DNA from: CAMYOC01 sp963704875
Lineage (GTDB): Bacteria > Pseudomonadota > Gammaproteobacteria > Steroidobacterales > XN24
DNA length: 64,000 nt
Direction: 5' to 3'
Assembly: GCA_963704875.1 (NCBI GenBank)
Contig: CAVPIA010000003.1
Location: 62,001 to 126,000, forward strand
Both the position numbers and the translations under genes were made by a program. Under the pieces are notes generated by a model, which was not told the DNA's origin, ran no database searches, and saw nothing but the letters and a program-made list of their open reading frames with translations. Positions within the stretch are counted from its first letter, which is position 1, and each line of letters starts with the position of its first letter. Below, one piece after another: positions 15,759 to 24,743 of this stretch.

Positions 15759-17660
15759 CTATTCAAACTGCTCGGTCGATATCAAAACCCGCGCACCGGA
15801 TCGAAGCTGGCCAACATAGCCGGCCACTTCCGCGTTACCGGCCTCACTTTCGAAGCGGGCCGACAATTCTCGCTGTTCATTTGGCTTTAGCTGCCCGATC
15901 TGACCGGGGATGACATCGCTTAGCAGCACGATCGCATAGGAGCCATCGGCCAGCTCGACGCGCTCAGCAGCAGGACCCGCTGCCGCCGGCAGCGACGCAA
16001 AAGCCACCTGCTGCACGTCCGCCGGCACATCGCTCGCGTCCCGGCCTATCAGCCGCGGCGGCTCATAGATAGCGCCTGCGCCGCTGGCAATGGCCTCTGC
16101 ATCTCCACCCTCGATAATCCGTGCCTGGATCGACGCGGCTTCGGCCTCAAGGCGGTCTCGTGTCTTCTCGCGACGCAACAGCGACGCAATGCGCCCGCGC
16201 ACCTCAGCCAGCGGAATCTTGCTGGGCGGATAGTGTTCCGCGACACGCAACACCACGGCATGACCGTCTTCGAGTTCCAATGGTGGGCTGTTCTCGCCGT
16301 TCGCCAGTACCGCTTCACTGAACGCGGCCTCGCGAACTGCTTGATTCGACGCAATACCGCTGCCGGCAATCCGCGTCACATCGTCGACCCTCTGCACCGG
16401 GCGGCCAAGCGCTTCCGATGCGACCGCCAGTGTGTCCGGACTCTCAAACGACAATTGCTCGAGAGTCTCCGCTTCGTTGTAGAAGATATCTTCGGCCTTG
16501 CGGGTTCGCAATTCGCTTTCCAGATCGGCGCGCACATCATCGAAGCTCTTGGTGTCGCCAGCGCGCAAGTCGCTCAGCACGATGACGTGATAACCAAATG
16601 GCGTCTTGACCGGCTCACTGATCTCGCCCACGTCGAGGGCGAAAAGCGCCTCCTCAAACGGCGCCACCATCACGCCGCGCTCGATCCAGTCCAGATCACC
16701 GCCATTGGCTGCCGAGCCTGCATCTTCAGATGCGTCTCTGGCCACCGCTGCAAAGTCTTCCCCGGCGATCACCCGTTCGCGCGCAGCCTGTGCAAACGCC
16801 AGCGCCTCTTCTTCGCTGGTGTCGTCGTCGATATTGATCAGGATGTGACTGGCCCTGCGCTGCTCAGCGCTTACGAACAACTCTGCATTACCGCTGACTT
16901 CAGCATCATAGAAATCTCGCAGTTCCTGCTCGCTGACGGTCACATTGCCCGCAATTTGCTCGAGCGGGATGTCTATGTAATCTATATCCACCGTTTCCGG
17001 CTTCATATAACTGTCGGCGTTGTCCTCATATTCGGCCACGATCTCGTCTTCACTGATCTCGACCGACCCCAGATAATTGTCCACTGGCAGCACCAGCCAG
17101 GCGACTTCACGCTGTTCACGCTCCAGACTCACCCGCTGCTGGAATTCCAGCGGCGTAACAAAGGCGCTGGCGAAAATCCCCTGCTGTAGCTGGTTTATCT
17201 CGAGGTTCTGGCGTTGTTCCGCCTCGAACCCGGCCGGCGAGTATCCGGCGTTCGCAAGCATCGCCCGATAGGCGTCCATGGAAAACTGCCCACCGACCTG
17301 GAACACCGGCATTGCGCGGATCTCTTCGGTCAAGGACTCATTGCTGATCCGATAGCCTAGCTCGCGCACCCGTTCCACCAGCAAGCGGTTCTGCACAAAG
17401 CCTTCGATGATCTGACCGCGAATCTGCTCCTGCAGACCCGGCGGCAAATCGGGGCCATAGGCCTGTTGCAACTGAGCCATCTGATTTTGAATCGCACGCC
17501 GCACCGGGGCCACCGGGATCTCTTCGCCATTGACCACAGCTGCGTAAGTCTGGGCATTGAAACCGATGTCGATTCCCCAGACTGCAAACACGAAAGCAAG
17601 CAGAGCGAGAATGACGCCTGCTACCCAACCACTGACCTTTTCTCTTATTTTCTGCAGCAT
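15759..17660 (-). CDS. ppiD: Periplasmic folding chaperone/peptidyl-prolyl isomerase PpiD
   Basis: Inner-membrane-anchored chaperone near the Sec translocon that helps exported proteins fold. 633 aa: cytoplasmic N-terminus, one membrane helix (about 13-30, ending AVWGIDIG), SurA-N-like chaperone region to about residue 250, a well-formed parvulin domain at about 262-360 (RRASHILINI to GYHVIVLSDLRAG), then a second chaperone segment. E. coli PpiD has a degenerate parvulin domain; here the parvulin signature looks better kept. It follows hupB and two tRNA genes, the usual order in pseudomonads. Confidence 0.93.
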   Translation of the reverse strand: MLQKIREKVSGWVAGVILALLAFVFAVWGIDIGFNAQTYAAVVNGEEIPVAPVRRAIQNQMAQLQQAYGPDLPPGLQEQIRGQIIEGFVQNRLLVERVRELGYRISNESLTEEIRAMPVFQVGGQFSMDAYRAMLANAGYSPAGFEAEQRQNLEINQLQQGIFASAFVTPLEFQQRVSLEREQREVAWLVLPVDNYLGSVEISEDEIVAEYEDNADSYMKPETVDIDYIDIPLEQIAGNVTVSEQELRDFYDAEVSGNAELFVSAEQRRASHILINIDDDTSEEEALAFAQAARERVIAGEDFAAVARDASEDAGSAANGGDLDWIERGVMVAPFEEALFALDVGEISEPVKTPFGYHVIVLSDLRAGDTKSFDDVRADLESELRTRKAEDIFYNEAETLEQLSFESPDTLAVASEALGRPVQRVDDVTRIAGSGIASNQAVREAAFSEAVLANGENSPPLELEDGHAVVLRVAEHYPPSKIPLAEVRGRIASLLRREKTRDRLEAEAASIQARIIEGGDAEAIASGAGAIYEPPRLIGRDASDVPADVQQVAFASLPAAAGPAAERVELADGSYAIVLLSDVIPGQIGQLKPNEQRELSARFESEAGNAEVAGYVGQLRSGARVLISTEQFE

Positions 17661-17711
17661 GTTGCTGCTGTCTCCATGTTGACCATGGCCGTTTCAGCTT
17701 CGGCCTTAATA

Positions 17712-17738
17712 GAAAGGGCGCCAAGCAGGCGCCCTTTC
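17712..17738 (-). terminator. Intrinsic terminator after tRNA-Val/tRNA-Asp
   Basis: GAAAGGGCGCC and GGCGCCCTTTC form a perfect 11-bp stem with loop AAGCA (complement on the transcript), just 6 bases beyond the 3' end of tRNA-Asp. The U-tract is carried in the stem end (CCTTTCTATT). It should end the hupB-tRNA transcript before ppiD. Confidence 0.75.
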
Positions 17739-17744
17739 CAATTT

Positions 17745-17821
17745 TGGCGGAGTGGACGGGACTCGAACCCGCGACCCCCGGCGTGACAGGCCGGTATTCT
17801 AACCAGCTGAACTACCACTCC
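17745..17821 (-). tRNA. tRNA-Asp (GTC)
   Basis: 77 nt including an encoded CCA. The 7-bp acceptor stem begins GGAGTGG, the anticodon loop is CTGTCAC with anticodon GTC, and the T-arm is GCGGGTTCGAGTCCCGT. It closely matches E. coli tRNA-Asp. It lies 6 bases downstream of tRNA-Val on the same strand. Confidence 0.97.
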
Positions 17822-17827
17822 ATTTCC

Positions 17828-17903
17828 TGGTGGGTGCTGAAGGGATCGAACCTTCGACCTTCGCCTTGTAAGGGCGACGCTCTCCCAGCTGAGCTAAGCA
17901 CCC
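17828..17903 (-). tRNA. tRNA-Val (TAC)
   Basis: 76 nt including CCA. Acceptor GGGTGCT pairs with AGCACCC, the anticodon loop CTTACAA gives TAC, and the T-arm contains GGTTCGATCC. It begins 17 bases after the hupB stop, so it is probably processed from a hupB-tRNA transcript. Confidence 0.97.
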
Positions 17904-17920
17904 CGCTCCTGGGAGGCGCG

Positions 17921-18193
17921 CTAGTTTACGGCATCCTTTAGCGCTTTGCCAGCCTTGAACGACGGTACGTTGCTGGCCTTGATCTGGATGGTTTCACCGG
18001 TCTTCGGGTTGCGTCCGGCACGGGCTGCGCGATGCTTCACAGCAAAGGTCCCGAAGCCTACGATCGCGATCTGATCGCCCTTCGCAAGCGTGTTGGCGAT
18101 GGTATGCGTCACGGCTTCTACAGCCTTGCCCGCGTCGCTCTTGGAAATGTCGGCCGCTGCGGCCACGGCGTCAATCAATTCAGCCTTGTTCAT
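17921..18193 (-). CDS. hupB: DNA-binding protein HU-beta
   Basis: Histone-like nucleoid protein that bends DNA as a dimer. 90 aa, the standard length. The beta-arm with GRNPKTGETIQI and the GFGTFAVKHR core are intact. It follows lon, as in E. coli and Pseudomonas. An AAAAAGG ribosome site precedes the ATG. A near-consensus promoter stands about 200 bases upstream, which implies a long 5' leader. Confidence 0.97.
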   Translation of the reverse strand: MNKAELIDAVAAAADISKSDAGKAVEAVTHTIANTLAKGDQIAIVGFGTFAVKHRAARAGRNPKTGETIQIKASNVPSFKAGKALKDAVN

Positions 18194-18344
18194 CTGTATA
18201 CCTTTTTAGCGTTAATAAATTTATCCATGAGCATCGGGACACCCTGCACATGAAATCCCCTGCTCCCCCAACGGGCCTTTGGACTGTCCTATGGCGTCAG
18301 CCCAGATCCTGACAATCCGTCACGCCAAACCATCCAGAACGTTT

Positions 18345-18365
18345 CGGCCCGCGTGGCGCGGGCCG
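18345..18365 (-). other. Stable GC hairpin in the hupB leader / downstream of lon
   Basis: CGGCCCGCG and CGCGGGCCG form a perfect 9-bp stem with a 3-base loop. It lies about 20 bases inside the predicted hupB transcript and about 135 bases after the lon stop. No U-run follows (AAACG), so it is more likely a structured leader than an intrinsic terminator. The rest of the 305-bp lon-hupB gap holds the promoter below and an AT-rich patch next to the hupB ribosome site. Confidence 0.5.
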
Positions 18366-18391
18366 TTGGATGCAGTTGCGGGCAGGCGCAT

Positions 18392-18421
18392 CTTATACCA
18401 GCGGCAAAAAAGAACTGTCAA
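18392..18421 (-). promoter_or_regulatory. Near-consensus sigma70 promoter for hupB (and tRNA-Val/Asp)
   Basis: TTGACA (18416-18421) and TATAAG (18392-18397) with an 18-base spacer containing a run of six T. The -35 is perfect and the -10 matches 5 of 6. Transcription would begin near 18385, giving a 5' leader of about 190 bases before the hupB ATG. Confidence 0.75.
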
Positions 18422-18498
18422 CAAACACCCGCAACAACCATGCCGTCTTGTACTGCAAAATCCTGCCTGCGACTGGCGACAATCCCAGTCAGAAACGC

Positions 18499-20943
18499 TC
18501 AGTGAGCAGTCACGCCCTCCGGATTCGGCCCTCTGGACTCCTTGGATTCGCTCTCAGGCTCGGCCTTTTTGTCCTGCGTCGACGATGGCGCCGGCGCCCG
18601 CTCAAGAGCAATCTCCAGCACTTCGTCAATCCATTTAACCGGACGAATATCAAGGGCGCCCTTGATATTCTTCGGAATCTCCACGAGGTCTTTTTTGTTG
18701 CCATCGGGAATGAGAACGGTAGTGATTCCGCCCCGATGAGCCGCCAGCAACTTCTCCTTCAATCCGCCGATAGGCAACACTTCGCCTCGCAGCGTGATCT
18801 CGCCGGTCATCGCCACATCGGCCCGCACCGGAATCCCGGTCAGCGCCGATACCAGTGCAGTGCACATCCCGGTTCCCGCGCTAGGTCCATCCTTCGGCGT
18901 GGCGCCCTCGGGGACGTGGATATGCACATCCGATGACTGATGGAAATCGCTGGCAATGCCCAGCACCTCGGACCGGCTGCGGACGACAGTCATCGCCGCC
19001 TGGATCGATTCCTGCATGACATCGCCAAGCTGACCGGTGTTTATCAACTTGCCTTTGCCTGCCATCACTGCGGCTTCGATGGTCAGGAGTTCGCCGCCAA
19101 CCTCGGTCCAGGCCAGCCCGGTCACCTGACCGACTGCATTGAATTCTTCGGCTCTGCCGTACCGGAAACGTCTGACCCCGAGATACTTTTGCAAACTGGT
19201 TGGCCGCACCGCAATCCGCTTCCGCTTCGGGTTCTGCAGCATCTGCTTGACTACTTTGCGGCAGATCTTGGCCAACTCACGTTCCAGGTTGCGAACGCCT
19301 GCCTCACGCGTGTAGTAGCGAATGATGTCGCGTACCGCGGTGTCGGACAAAGACAGCTCGCTGTCCTTGAGTCCTGCGTTGGCGACCTGCTTCCCGATCA
19401 GATAGCGACGGGCGATATGAACCTTTTCGTCCTCTGTGTAACCCGGCAAACGGATCACTTCCATCCGATCAAGCAATGGCGCCGGGATATTCAGGCTGTT
19501 CGCGGTACAGATAAACATCACGTCCGAAAGATCGAAGTCGACCTCGAGGTAGTGATCGTTAAAGGAAGAGTTCTGTTCCGGATCCAGAACTTCCAGCAGC
19601 GCGGATGAAGGGTCACCGCGGAAGTCCATCGACATCTTGTCAATTTCATCCAGCAGGAACAGCGGGTTGCGCACGCCGACCTTGGCCATGTTCTGCACGA
19701 TCTTGCCAGGCATTGAACCAATATAGGTGCGACGGTGGCCGCGGATCTCGGCTTCGTCACGGACCCCGCCCAGCGACATCCTTACGAACTTGCGGTTGGT
19801 GGCACGGGCGATACTCTGCCCCAGCGAGGTCTTGCCCACGCCGGGCGGTCCGACCAGACACAGTATCGGTCCCTTTTGCTTCTTCACCCGCTGCTGAACC
19901 GCGAGATATTCGATGATCCGCTCTTTGACTTTTTCCAGCCCGTAGTGGTCTTCCTCAAGCACCCGCTCTGCCAGCGCCAGATCCTTGTGCGTCCGTGAGC
20001 GCTTCTTCCACGGCGCCCGGACCAGCCAGTCAATATAGTTGCGCACCACCGTTGCCTCGGCGGACATCGGTGACATCATCTTCAATTTGTTCAGTTCGGA
20101 AACGGCCTTCTCCTTGGCCTCCGCCGGCATCCCGGCCTCCTCGATCTTCTTCTCCAGCTCAGCCACTTCATTGTGGCCATCGTCCATGTCGCCGAGTTCT
20201 TTTTGAATGGCCTTCATTTGCTCATTCAGGTAGTACTCGCGCTGACTCTTTTCCATCTGCTGCTTGACCCGACCGCGCACTCGTTTCTCGATGTGCAACA
20301 GATCGATCTCGCCCTCGATCAGGCCGAGAACATGTTCGAGTCTCTTCCGCAGATCAACGATCTCCAGCACTTCCTGCTTATCAGCAAGTTTCAGAGACAT
20401 ATGCGCCGCAGCTGTATCCGCAAGACGGCCAGGCTGCTCGATGCCGGCCAGAGAAGTGAGAATCTCCGGCGGCACCTTCTTGTTCAGCTTCACATAGCTT
20501 TCGAACTGGGAAACGATTGAGCGGACCAGGACTTCCACCTCGCGCTCGTCGTACTCACCTTCCTCGTCCAGGACCCTGGTCTCGGCAGTGAAATACTCGT
20601 CCTCGCGCAAGTCCTCCAGCGCGACCCGCTGGTTTCCTTCAACCAGAACCTTGACCGTGCCATCGGGAAGCTTGAGCAGCTGCAGGATCGTAGCCAGCGT
20701 GCCGAAGTCGAAAAGGTCGTCAATCTCCGGCTCATCAACGTCCGCCTGTTGCTGAGCCACCAGCACGATTTGCTTGCCGATCTGCATCGCCTGGTCCAGC
20801 GCCAGGATCGACTTCTCGCGCCCGACGAAAAGCGGTATCACCATATGCGGATACACCACCACGTCCCGTAACGGGAGCACCGGCATGCGGCCATCGCTGG
20901 CGGGGGTGATGGCGTCTGGCTCTAGGGTCGGTTCCTGGGACAC
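18499..20943 (-). CDS. lon: ATP-dependent protease Lon
   Basis: Cytoplasmic AAA+ serine protease that degrades misfolded and regulatory proteins. 814 aa, with the N-terminal substrate domain, a long coiled-coil, Walker A GPPGVGKTSLGQS, Walker B FLLDEIDKM, and the protease dyad Ser in PKDGPSAGTGM with Lys in GGLKEKLLAAHRGG. It starts at GTG 20943; the ribosome site is weak (CAGGT, distant). A heat-shock-type promoter lies in the 140-bp gap after clpX. The C-terminal tail (AEPESESKESRG) is an acidic extension. Confidence 0.97.
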   Translation of the reverse strand: MSQEPTLEPDAITPASDGRMPVLPLRDVVVYPHMVIPLFVGREKSILALDQAMQIGKQIVLVAQQQADVDEPEIDDLFDFGTLATILQLLKLPDGTVKVLVEGNQRVALEDLREDEYFTAETRVLDEEGEYDEREVEVLVRSIVSQFESYVKLNKKVPPEILTSLAGIEQPGRLADTAAAHMSLKLADKQEVLEIVDLRKRLEHVLGLIEGEIDLLHIEKRVRGRVKQQMEKSQREYYLNEQMKAIQKELGDMDDGHNEVAELEKKIEEAGMPAEAKEKAVSELNKLKMMSPMSAEATVVRNYIDWLVRAPWKKRSRTHKDLALAERVLEEDHYGLEKVKERIIEYLAVQQRVKKQKGPILCLVGPPGVGKTSLGQSIARATNRKFVRMSLGGVRDEAEIRGHRRTYIGSMPGKIVQNMAKVGVRNPLFLLDEIDKMSMDFRGDPSSALLEVLDPEQNSSFNDHYLEVDFDLSDVMFICTANSLNIPAPLLDRMEVIRLPGYTEDEKVHIARRYLIGKQVANAGLKDSELSLSDTAVRDIIRYYTREAGVRNLERELAKICRKVVKQMLQNPKRKRIAVRPTSLQKYLGVRRFRYGRAEEFNAVGQVTGLAWTEVGGELLTIEAAVMAGKGKLINTGQLGDVMQESIQAAMTVVRSRSEVLGIASDFHQSSDVHIHVPEGATPKDGPSAGTGMCTALVSALTGIPVRADVAMTGEITLRGEVLPIGGLKEKLLAAHRGGITTVLIPDGNKKDLVEIPKNIKGALDIRPVKWIDEVLEIALERAPAPSSTQDKKAEPESESKESRGPNPEGVTAH

Positions 20944-21029
20944 GATTTGATTTACCTGCAGCGGTTGAAATGGGTTAATGAGGTCACACGAGACGCGGGG
21001 GCGGCTTCAAACACGCCGCCAGTAGCCAG

Positions 21030-21058
21030 ATATGCGGCCGGCTCAGGCCGCTTTCAAG
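21030..21058 (-). promoter_or_regulatory. Sigma32 heat-shock promoter of lon
   Basis: CTTGAAA (21052-21058) and CCGCATAT (21030-21037) with a 14-base spacer. The -35 matches the sigma32 consensus CTTGAAA fully and the -10 differs from CCCCATNT at one position. It predicts a leader of about 80 bases before the lon GTG, matching known heat-shock control of lon. Confidence 0.7.
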
Positions 21059-21083
21059 GGCCAGTGAACAGCCCCGGAACAGC

Positions 21084-22400
21084 TCAGAACGCGGACCCGG
21101 CAGGCCGTTGCTTCTCTTCGGCTGCCGCGGACCGGCTTGCCTCATCAGATTCGTAGATGACATAAGGCTGGGTCTCTCCGTTAACCACGGCCTCATCCAC
21201 GACGATCTTGGTGACGTTCTCCTGCGAGGGCAGCTCGTACATGGTATCGAGCAACACCGTCTCGAGGATAGTGCGTAAGCCGCGAGCGCCGGTCTTGCGC
21301 TGCATCGCCTTCTTGGCCACAGCGCGGAGCGCATCCTCGCGGAATTCCAGCTCGGCCCCTTCCATCTCGAACAGGCGTTTGTACTGTTTGGTCAGCGCGT
21401 TACGCGGTTCGACCAGGATCGTGATCAAGGCCTCCTCATCGAGTTCCTCGAGGGTCGCCACGACCGGCAGACGACCGACAAACTCGGGAATCAGACCATA
21501 CTTGATCAGGTCCTCGGGCTCTACATCGTGGAACAGCTCGCCGATGCTGGCCTGATCCGACTCGCCCTTGACCTCGGCAGCAAAGCCGATACCGCTCTTG
21601 TGGGAGCGGTTAAGGATGAGTTTCTCCAGGCCGGCAAACGCGCCGCCGCAGATGAACAGGATATTGGACGTATCCACCTGCAGGAATTCCTGCTGCGGAT
21701 GCTTGCGCCCGCCCTGCGGCGGTACTGACGCCACAGTCCCCTCGATCAGCTTGAGCAGCGCCTGCTGCACGCCCTCGCCGGACACATCCCGGGTGATGGA
21801 CGGGTTGTCAGATTTGCGCGAGATCTTGTCGATCTCATCAATATAGACAATGCCTGTCTGCGCCTTGTCCACATCATAGTCGCATTTCTGCAACAGCTTC
21901 TGGATGATGTTCTCGACATCTTCGCCCACGTAACCCGCCTCAGTGAGCGTGGTCGCGTCGGCAATCGTGAACGGAACATTGAGCAGGCGCGCGAGGGTTT
22001 CGGCGAGCAAGGTCTTGCCGCAACCGGTGGGGCCGATCAGCAGGATGTTGCTTTTGGCCAGCTCGACTTCGTCCTTGCCGTGTTCGCGAGTGCGCGTCTC
22101 GAGTCGCTTGTAGTGGTTGTAAACCGCCACCGCCAGGACCTTCTTCGCTTCCTGCTGGCCGACTACGTACTGATCGAGTACGTCCTTTATCTCCTGCGGC
22201 TTCGGCAGCTTGCTGGAGCGAGCGTCGGCCTTGTCCTCGAGTTCTTCGCGAATGATGTCATTGCACAGCTCGACGCATTCGTCGCAAATGAATACCGAAG
22301 GTCCCGCAATCAGCTTGCGGACCTCGTGCTGGCTCTTGCCGCAGAATGAGCAATACAGCAGCTTGCCTTCCTCATTTCTGCTACGAGTGTCGTCAGACAT
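21084..22400 (-). CDS. clpX: ATP-dependent Clp protease ATP-binding subunit ClpX
   Basis: AAA+ unfoldase that delivers substrates to ClpP. 438 aa. The N-terminal zinc-binding domain has Cys17, Cys20, Cys39 and Cys42; Walker A is GPTGCGKT (123-130), Walker B YIDEIDKI; a FGRLP-like segment (FVGRLP) and the ClpP-binding loop region follow. It lies downstream of clpP and may have its own promoter in the 92-bp gap. An AGGTGA site overlaps the start region. Confidence 0.97.
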   Translation of the reverse strand: MSDDTRSRNEEGKLLYCSFCGKSQHEVRKLIAGPSVFICDECVELCNDIIREELEDKADARSSKLPKPQEIKDVLDQYVVGQQEAKKVLAVAVYNHYKRLETRTREHGKDEVELAKSNILLIGPTGCGKTLLAETLARLLNVPFTIADATTLTEAGYVGEDVENIIQKLLQKCDYDVDKAQTGIVYIDEIDKISRKSDNPSITRDVSGEGVQQALLKLIEGTVASVPPQGGRKHPQQEFLQVDTSNILFICGGAFAGLEKLILNRSHKSGIGFAAEVKGESDQASIGELFHDVEPEDLIKYGLIPEFVGRLPVVATLEELDEEALITILVEPRNALTKQYKRLFEMEGAELEFREDALRAVAKKAMQRKTGARGLRTILETVLLDTMYELPSQENVTKIVVDEAVVNGETQPYVIYESDEASRSAAAEEKQRPAGSAF

Positions 22401-22433
22401 TCATCACCTGTAAATCACGCCTCGATTGAGGCT

Positions 22434-22463
22434 TATATATCATGTTGCGCGTACGCCTTGCAA
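22434..22463 (-). promoter_or_regulatory. Candidate internal promoter for clpX
   Basis: TTGCAA (22458-22463) and TATATA (22434-22439) with an 18-base spacer, about 35 bases before the clpX ATG. A small palindrome, GCCTC-GATT-GAGGC (22419-22432), sits at the expected start of transcription. Confidence 0.4.
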
Positions 22464-22476
22464 AGCGGCCGGATCA

Positions 22477-22498
22477 GCGTAGATGACTGCTTCTACGC
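22477..22498 (-). other. Hairpin at the clpP stop codon
   Basis: GCGTAGA and TCTACGC form a 7-bp stem with an 8-base loop spanning the end of clpP. No U-run follows. It could act as a processing or partial attenuation site between clpP and clpX. Confidence 0.3.
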
Positions 22499-23116
22499 GT
22501 CTTTTTCGCTACTGATCTCCACTCGTTGGGTCAGGACATTGTCCACCAGCCCGTAGGCCACGGCATCTTCCGGGCCCATAAAGTTGTCCCGATCGGTGTC
22601 GCGGGCGATTTTATCGACATCCTGTCCGGTATGTTTGGCCAGGATGATGTTCAGAGCGTCTCTGAGTTTGAGCACTTCCCGGGCATGGATGTCGATATCC
22701 GTCGCCTGGCCCTGGAATCCTCCCAGAGGCTGATGAATCATCATCCGCGAATGTGGCAGGCAATAGCGCTTTTCCTTCGCGCCGCCGGCCAGCAACAGAG
22801 CGCCCATGCTCGCCGCCTGACCGACACAGATGGTGCTGACGTCAGGCCGGATGAACTGCATCGTGTCATAGATCGACATGCCCGCCGTGACAACGCCACC
22901 CGGAGAATTGATGTAAAGGTGGATATCCTTGTCCGGGTTTTCCGACTCAAGATAGAGCAGCTGGGCGACGACCAGGTTGGCCATGTGGTCCTCAACCGGA
23001 CCGACCACGAATACCACCCGCTCTTTCAGCAAACGCGAATAGATGTCGTACGCGCGCTCGCCGCGGGCGGTCTGCTCGACCACCATCGGCACCAGGTTCA
23101 GTGCCTTCGTTTCCAT
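22493..23116 (-). CDS. clpP: ATP-dependent Clp protease proteolytic subunit ClpP
   Basis: Barrel-forming serine peptidase working with ClpX/ClpA. 207 aa from ATG 23116, chosen because of the GGAGACAGGA site and family length; an in-frame ATG 18 bases upstream is poorly placed. The catalytic Ser is in CVGQAASMGA, the His in HSRMMIHQP and the Asp in ARDTDRD. The pro-region is short (METKAL before NLVPMV). Confidence 0.97.
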   Translation of the reverse strand: METKALNLVPMVVEQTARGERAYDIYSRLLKERVVFVVGPVEDHMANLVVAQLLYLESENPDKDIHLYINSPGGVVTAGMSIYDTMQFIRPDVSTICVGQAASMGALLLAGGAKEKRYCLPHSRMMIHQPLGGFQGQATDIDIHAREVLKLRDALNIILAKHTGQDVDKIARDTDRDNFMGPEDAVAYGLVDNVLTQRVEISSEKDA

Positions 23117-23145
23117 ATCCTGTCTCCGTTTCATTCTCCGCTGCC

Positions 23146-23177
23146 CTATGGTCGTGCCATGTGCCAGCGGTTGCAAG
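23146..23177 (-). promoter_or_regulatory. Weak candidate heat-shock promoter of clpP
   Basis: CTTGCAA (23171-23177), 6 of 7 matches to the sigma32 -35, lies 17 bases from GACCATAG (23146-23153), a poor -10 match. It lies between the tig terminator and the clpP ATG, where a clpP promoter is expected. Confidence 0.25.
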
Positions 23178-23191
23178 AGGGCTTATGCGCC

Positions 23192-23229
23192 AAAAACAAG
23201 GCCCCGACCGTCATTTCCGGGCGGGGCCT
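23192..23229 (-). terminator. Rho-independent terminator of tig
   Basis: AGGCCCCG and CGGGGCCT form an 8-bp outer stem, extended inside by CCG/CGG after one mismatch, followed on the minus strand by TTGTTTTTGG. It lies 23 bases after the tig stop and so separates tig from clpP-clpX. Confidence 0.85.
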
Positions 23230-23251
23230 CGCATAATCAGTCACCAGATAA

Positions 23252-24550
23252 TCACGCTGGCTGCATCAGATCCGCAAAACTGGTGGCTTGATCTGTCGTT
23301 TCGGCGCGCTCAATCAACCAGTCTACGACCTGCTCCTCCATCACCTCGGCCTCGATCTGGCCCATCATCTGCCGATTGCTGGTGTAGAGCTTGATCACTT
23401 CCTCCGGGCTGCCGTAGCTGGCTGCCAGCTCCATCAGTCGCTGGCGGACGCGGGACGGATCCAGCTCGATCTTCGCCTGCCCGATGACCTCCGCGACCAG
23501 CAAGCCGAGCTTCACCCGACGGCTGGCCTGCGGCTCCAGGGTCTCCCTGGGCGGCAGGCTGGACGCATCTGATGGGTCCAGACCCATACGTCGCGCAGCG
23601 CTCTCCTGCATCACCCGAATCTCTTCGTCGACCAAAACGCGCGGCAACTCGGCCTCATTGGCGTCTACCAACTGGTCCAGCACCTGCCTTTTCATTTGCG
23701 ACCTGGCTGCCTGGGCCATTTCCCGTGCCATATTCTCGCTGACTTCCTTTCGCAAACGATCGACGCCACCTTCGGAAATGCCGAAAGCCTGGCAAAACTC
23801 GTCATCGATCTCGGGCAGCTTCTCTTCCGCCACCTCGCGTGCAGTCACGCGGAAGATCGCGGTCCTGCCGGCAAGCTCGGCGGCCCCGTAATCGTCCGGA
23901 AAGTCCACGCTGACTTCCTTTTCTTCACCGACCCGCATGCCGAGCAAGCCGTTCTCGAAATCCTGCAGCATGCCACCACGTCCAAGCACGACCGGTACCT
24001 TTTCTCCCTCGCCGCCGGAGAATGGCTCACCATCCAGGGTGCCGGTGAAATCGACCGTCAGCTGGTCGCCATCGACCGCCGCGCGATCGACGGCAACCCA
24101 TTCAGCCCGCTGACGACGCAAACGGTCCATCATGTCATCAATATCGGACTCGGCAATTTCCGCAGTCGGGCGCTGGATCTTCATCCCCTCATGACCGCTG
24201 AGCGCGATCTCCGGGTAGACCTCGAAGGTGGCGGTGAACTCCAGATCCACCCCCTGCTCCACCTTTGATGGTTCGATCCGCGGTCCGCCCGCCGGACGCA
24301 ACTTTTCCTGGCCTAACGCCTCGACGAAACTGGAGCGGATCATCTCCCCCAGCACTTCCTCACGCACCTGGCCGCCATAACGCTGGCGGACCACCTGCAT
24401 CGGCACCTTGCCAGGGCGAAAGCCCTTTATTTTTGCCGTCTTGCCATAGCGCCGCAGACGACTGTCGATCTCGCTCTCGATCTGCTCTGCAGGAACCTGA
24501 ATTGTCATGCGGCGCTCAAGCCCCGCGGTCGTCTCCACCGAAACCATCAT
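23252..24550 (-). CDS. tig: Trigger factor (ribosome-associated chaperone/PPIase)
   Basis: Binds nascent chains at the ribosome exit. 432 aa, the same as E. coli. ATG 24550 is chosen because MMVSVETTAGLERR aligns with the usual start and GAGGA lies about 10 bases upstream; the frame continues upstream through tRNA-Leu but that is not coding. The ribosome-binding signature GFRPGKVP is at about residues 44-51, the FKBP domain at about 155-245 (VDFTGTLDGEPF) and the helical C-terminal domain follows. Confidence 0.96.
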   Translation of the reverse strand: MMVSVETTAGLERRMTIQVPAEQIESEIDSRLRRYGKTAKIKGFRPGKVPMQVVRQRYGGQVREEVLGEMIRSSFVEALGQEKLRPAGGPRIEPSKVEQGVDLEFTATFEVYPEIALSGHEGMKIQRPTAEIAESDIDDMMDRLRRQRAEWVAVDRAAVDGDQLTVDFTGTLDGEPFSGGEGEKVPVVLGRGGMLQDFENGLLGMRVGEEKEVSVDFPDDYGAAELAGRTAIFRVTAREVAEEKLPEIDDEFCQAFGISEGGVDRLRKEVSENMAREMAQAARSQMKRQVLDQLVDANEAELPRVLVDEEIRVMQESAARRMGLDPSDASSLPPRETLEPQASRRVKLGLLVAEVIGQAKIELDPSRVRQRLMELAASYGSPEEVIKLYTSNRQMMGQIEAEVMEEQVVDWLIERAETTDQATSFADLMQPA

Positions 24551-24603
24551 CCGGGTGTGTCCTCTGTTCAAAGCCATGCGTGACGCCGGAACGCCGTAAG
24601 GTC

Positions 24604-24691
<88 letters not shown>

Positions 24692-24743
24692 TCACAAATC
24701 CGACCGTGAGCAACAAGCGCGCTCGCGGCCGGGCTAGCGAGGC

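Noticed and set aside
16233..17189. 318-codon plus-strand frame opposite ppiD
   Set aside because: Shadow of ppiD codon bias; no ribosome site or homology pattern.
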